Shown: positions 60,773 through 64,000 of the stretch, piece by piece
How positions within the stretch are numbered: position 1 is the stretch's first letter
Layout of the letters: every line of letters begins with the position of its first letter
Source of the DNA: Paenibacillus sp. FSL H7-0331
GTDB taxonomy: Bacteria > Bacillota > Bacilli > Paenibacillales > NBRC-103111
Length of the DNA stretch: 64,000 nt
NCBI RefSeq assembly: GCF_001956045.1
Contig: NZ_MRTH01000003.1
Location: forward strand, 248,001 to 312,000
Direction of reading: 5' to 3'
Notes under the pieces: generated by a model
Databases searched by the model: none
Told to the model about the DNA's origin: nothing
What the model saw: the letters and a program-made list of their open reading frames with translations, nothing else
Translations under genes and position numbers: made by a program

Positions 60773-62101
60773 ATGAAATTAGCAACAAAAATGTCAACAG
60801 CAGGGGTAGCGCTGCTTCTTGCCGCTTCGATGGCCGCCTGCAGCAGCGGTGTTACGCCTGCCGCCGAGCCAGCCAAATCCACAGGTGCCACAGACGCCAA
60901 GACCGAAGCCAAAACAGACAAACCTGTGGAGCTTACATTTTGGTCTTTGGGCACTAACGGCTACGAGAAGCTGGCTGAGGAGTATAAGGCAGTTAAGCCT
61001 AACGTCACGATCAAAATTCAAAACACAGCCGACCAAACGGCTCATCACAATAATATGTTAACGGCGCTGTCTGCGAATAAGGGTGCACCGGATATTTTCA
61101 TGGTCGAAATTGCTTTCCTGGAAAAATTCATGGAGGCGAAGGATAAGTTCAATAATTTGAATGATCTTGGCGCAAGCAGCCTGAAAGGAAATTATCTGGA
61201 TTGGAAATGGAAGCAGGCTTCCTCCACGGACGGTAAATTCCAGCTTGGCTTGCCAACGGACGTAGGTCCAACTGTCGTTTATTATCGTACCGACTTGCTG
61301 GAGCAAGCGGGTATTGCGAGCAAACCCGAAGAATTTTATAAAGAGATTGCAACCTGGGATAAATTCGCTGAAACTGCAAACAAGTTTAAGCAAAAAACAG
61401 GAAAAACGTTTGTAGATATACCTGGATTGCTGTTTAATGGTCTGCGGGATCAAGGCAACGAAATCTTTTACAACAATAATGATGAATTCATTGGCGATAA
61501 AAACCCGCAAGTGAAAAAAGCCTATGACTTTACGGTAAAAGGGATTAAAGAAGGCTGGGTTGGCAAAAACGTGCTCTGGACACCGGAATGGGCGAAAGAA
61601 ACGAATGATGGTGGATTTGCTGTCATGCTGGCTCCGGCATGGATGAGTGGCGTTATTAAAGGAAATGCCAAGGATGCAACGGGTAAATGGATGATTACGC
61701 AAATGCCTGAAGGCGCTGGCAACTGGGGCGGTTCGTTCCTGAGTATTCCCAAGGAATCGAAAAATGCCAAGGAAGCCTACGAATTCATATCATGGATGGA
61801 CAGTAAGGATGGACAGCTTAAATCGTATATCTCGAATGGTCTGATGCCATCGATTCCTGCAGTTTATGAAGAGGCCAAGTTTAAAGAGCTTACAGATTCC
61901 TTCTACAACAATCAAGCGATTTCCGTTGAATTTGCCAAAGCTACGAAAAGTGTCAAACCGATCCGCTATGGCAAGCTGCATGATGCAACAGACAGCATTT
62001 TCAAAGAAAGTTTGAGCAATGTCCAGCAAAAAGGCAGCGATCCGCAAGCAGAGTGGGATAGTGCGATTAAGAAGATCAAAGAATTGAATAAACGCAGTTA
62101 A
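60773..62101 (+). CDS. Lipoprotein sugar-binding protein (CUT1 family)
   Basis: 442 residues. Lipoprotein signal with MAAC (Cys23), then VELTFWSLGTNGYEKLAEEYKAV, ALSANKGAPDIFMVE, LGLPTDVGPTVVYYRTDLLEQAGI, GGFAVMLAPAWMSG, WGGSFLSIPKESKN. A MalE/UgpB-like binder for a di- or oligosaccharide, distinct from the LplA type upstream. AAAGGGG precedes the ATG. First gene of a binding protein-permease-permease operon. Confidence 0.9.
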   Translation: MKLATKMSTAGVALLLAASMAACSSGVTPAAEPAKSTGATDAKTEAKTDKPVELTFWSLGTNGYEKLAEEYKAVKPNVTIKIQNTADQTAHHNNMLTALSANKGAPDIFMVEIAFLEKFMEAKDKFNNLNDLGASSLKGNYLDWKWKQASSTDGKFQLGLPTDVGPTVVYYRTDLLEQAGIASKPEEFYKEIATWDKFAETANKFKQKTGKTFVDIPGLLFNGLRDQGNEIFYNNNDEFIGDKNPQVKKAYDFTVKGIKEGWVGKNVLWTPEWAKETNDGGFAVMLAPAWMSGVIKGNAKDATGKWMITQMPEGAGNWGGSFLSIPKESKNAKEAYEFISWMDSKDGQLKSYISNGLMPSIPAVYEEAKFKELTDSFYNNQAISVEFAKATKSVKPIRYGKLHDATDSIFKESLSNVQQKGSDPQAEWDSAIKKIKELNKRS

Positions 62102-62173
62102 TTGCTGGACGAATATCTGGAGGGTGCAGGTTCATCGTGTATGGTGAATTTGCTCCCTTATAGGAGTGATCAA

Positions 62174-63112
62174 ATGAACATCCATGCTGTTGCACCCACC
62201 GCCGGAGCTGCGGCGCGTCCTTGGCTCACCGAGCGGCGAAGAAGCCGATTGGCGGCTTATCTGTTTATATCACCATTTTTTGTGCTGTTCGCTATATTTG
62301 GGATTTATCCGATCTTTTTTACTTTTTATTTGTCGATGTACAAATGGAACGGTATGGGGGATATGAAGTTTGTCGGCTTGAAAAATTTTGAGCTTGTTTT
62401 GACCGACCCGACCTTTTGGACCTCAGTCGGCAATACGTTTATTATGGGTGGCATGGGTACGATTCCACAGCTCATTCTGGCACTCATTCTTGCTGTGGCC
62501 TTGAATTCCGCTTTTATTAAAGGAACGAAGCTGCTGAGAGCTATTTATTTTTTACCAAATGTGACTTCCATTGTTGCGGTTACGATGATTTTTAGCGCAG
62601 CATTTGCCAATAAAGGCATGGCCAATTATTTGGTTTCTTTTCTGGAAATGGGACCTTATGCATGGAATATTCAGAACTGGCCGCTGAAGACGGCGATCGC
62701 GACGATGGTCATATGGCGCTGGACCGGCTATAACGCAATTATATTTCTAGCGGGCTTGCAAAGTATCCCCGGCGATTTATACGAAGCCGCACGTATCGAT
62801 GGAGCCAACCGTCGTCAACTGTTTACACATATCACAGTCCCGCTGCTCAAACCGTTTATTTTATTTACCGTGCTGATTTCAACGATTGGCAGTATTCAGC
62901 TATTCACCGAGCCCTATGTGTTCTTAAGTCAGGGAGGCTCAGGATCTACCCGCGCGGAGGGCATTACGATGGTGATTTATTTGTATACAGAAGCATTCCG
63001 TAATTCGTTCTTTGGCACTGCCGCTGCAACGGCTGTCATCTTATTCATGTTCACCGTGATTTTTTCATTGCTGAACACTTGGCTGTCCAAAAGAATGGGA
63101 GGGGAAGCGTAA
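62174..63112 (+). CDS. ABC sugar permease, MalF/UgpA type
   Basis: About 312 residues from the ATG at 62174 (AGGAG upstream); an in-frame TTG at 62102 adjoins the previous stop. Six helices, IYPIFFTFYLSMYKWNGMGDMKFVGLKNFELVLTDPTF, and coupling loop YEAARIDGANRRQLFTHITVPLLKP. Its TAA shares a base with the next ATG. Confidence 0.92.
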   Translation: MNIHAVAPTAGAAARPWLTERRRSRLAAYLFISPFFVLFAIFGIYPIFFTFYLSMYKWNGMGDMKFVGLKNFELVLTDPTFWTSVGNTFIMGGMGTIPQLILALILAVALNSAFIKGTKLLRAIYFLPNVTSIVAVTMIFSAAFANKGMANYLVSFLEMGPYAWNIQNWPLKTAIATMVIWRWTGYNAIIFLAGLQSIPGDLYEAARIDGANRRQLFTHITVPLLKPFILFTVLISTIGSIQLFTEPYVFLSQGGSGSTRAEGITMVIYLYTEAFRNSFFGTAAATAVILFMFTVIFSLLNTWLSKRMGGEA

Positions 63113-63954
63113 TGCCGGTAGGAGAAAAACAAAACGTCATTTCACGAATCATTATTTATATCCTGCTGGCTGCAGGAGCGTTTGCTTCGGCTTATCCCTT
63201 TTATTGGATGCTGGTGATCTCAACCCGGACGAGAGATGCAGTGTACCAAATCCCGCCCGCTATTATACCCGGACCGGAGCTTATCGCCAATTTCACACAT
63301 GCGCTGGAGCGGATTATATTTTTCAGGGCGCTCTGGAACTCGTTTATCGTATCAGGTGCGACAACCGTTTCCGTACTGTTCTTTTGTTCACTGGCGGGCT
63401 TTGCATTTGCCAAATTTGAATTTCCAGGTAAAAAGCTGCTGTTTGTGCTCGTCCTTGGGACTCTGCTTGTCCCTCAGCAGCTGAGTGTGCTGCCGAACTA
63501 TATTTTGATGGCGAAGCTGTCGTGGATTGATTCGTATAAAGCAATTATTGTGCCAAGTATGGTTTCAGCATTTGGTATTTTCTGGATGCGACAATATATT
63601 ATATCGAGTATTCACACGGAGCTTCTGGAAGCAAGCCGGATCGATGGCAGCGGATATTTCAATACGTATTGGCGGATCGTGCTGCCGATCATCGTACCCG
63701 CGTTGGCGACACTTGGTATTTTCACTTTTTTAAATACGTGGAATGACTTTTTCTGGCCGTTGGTTGTACTCAAGAACAATGAGAATTTTACGATTCAGAT
63801 TGCGCTGCAGCAGCTGTTCAGCCGCAACGATTCGATCGACTATGGCATGATTATGTCAGCTACTTTCTTCGCAACACTTCCTTTATTAATCGTATTTGCG
63901 CTATTTAGCCGCTGGTTTATATCGGGGTTAACCTCAGGAGCTGTAAAAAGCTGA
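63112..63954 (+). CDS. ABC sugar permease, MalG/UgpE type
   Basis: About 280 residues from the ATG at 63112, one base overlap (TAATG) with the previous gene, and GGGAGGGG upstream. Six helices, ISTRTRDAVYQIPPAIIPGP, coupling loop LEASRIDGSGYFNTYWRIVLPIIVP and the LTSGAVKS end. Completes an importer that, like the LplABC set, lacks an ATPase. The last 46 bases of the window carry nothing recognisable. Confidence 0.92.
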   Translation: MPVGEKQNVISRIIIYILLAAGAFASAYPFYWMLVISTRTRDAVYQIPPAIIPGPELIANFTHALERIIFFRALWNSFIVSGATTVSVLFFCSLAGFAFAKFEFPGKKLLFVLVLGTLLVPQQLSVLPNYILMAKLSWIDSYKAIIVPSMVSAFGIFWMRQYIISSIHTELLEASRIDGSGYFNTYWRIVLPIIVPALATLGIFTFLNTWNDFFWPLVVLKNNENFTIQIALQQLFSRNDSIDYGMIMSATFFATLPLLIVFALFSRWFISGLTSGAVKS

Positions 63955-64000
63955 AATGTTCACAAGCGGCGCAGCAGGATAATCCCCCCTCCGGTGAGAA

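Overview
The window reads as chromosomal DNA of a low-to-moderate GC, spore-forming Bacillota, most probably Paenibacillus or a close relative. The reasons are Bacillus-type genes (tenI/thiO/thiD, ytxGH-like pair, racE, azoR, bdbC, ytr-type operon) combined with many carbohydrate ABC importers, YesM/YesN-type two-component pairs, lipoprotein binding proteins and large secreted glycosidases. No rRNA, tRNA, CRISPR array, prophage or intact insertion sequence was seen. The genus is an inference from gene content.

Region by region. 1-13.2 kb is mostly core metabolism: the end of fdhD, a sugar isomerase, a large hybrid histidine kinase, azoR, a partial thiamine cluster (tenI-thiO diverging from thiD), a SufR-like regulator, a KDPG-type aldolase, the DUF948/YtxH envelope-stress pair and a membrane-anchored phosphodiester glycosidase. 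13.3-21.5 kb is an A+T-rich island and the most interesting part (below). 21.5-33 kb holds an AraC regulator and GH4 alpha-galactosidase, bdbC, cell-wall enzymes (PdaA-like deacetylase, glutamate racemase, M14 peptidase), an AI-2E-type permease and redox/epimerase genes. A roughly 225-bp imperfect palindrome lies at 24.3-24.5 kb. 33-45.5 kb is a sugar or sugar-phosphate uptake locus: YesMN pair, two tandem near-identical binding proteins with separate promoters (the first under probable CcpA control), an FbpC-like ATPase, a fused double permease, a non-lipidated binding protein, a PP2C phosphatase and a GH130 phosphorylase. 45.5-64 kb has a second YesMN pair, a reverse-strand GntR/ABC/methyltransferase operon, an LplABC-like importer with an extra binding protein, a secreted GH36-like glycosidase with three carbohydrate-binding repeats, and a second importer. 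Neither importer has its own ATPase, so a shared MsmX-type ATPase elsewhere is implied.

The candidate undescribed system is the reverse-strand gene train from 20.85 kb down to 13.3 kb. In order it encodes an XRE-LytTR fusion regulator, four tandem paralogous six-to-seven-helix membrane proteins, a CPBP membrane protease, a fifth related membrane protein, an AgrB peptidase, a 40-residue AgrD cyclic-lactone precursor, and a LytTR-GGDEF-EAL protein followed by a strong terminator. No AgrC kinase or AgrA response regulator is present. The membrane proteins look like AgrC sensor domains without kinases. The LytTR domain, the DNA-binding part of AgrA, appears instead fused to an XRE domain and to a cyclic-di-GMP turnover enzyme. 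I infer an Agr-like peptide quorum-sensing circuit rewired away from phosphorelay and toward c-di-GMP.
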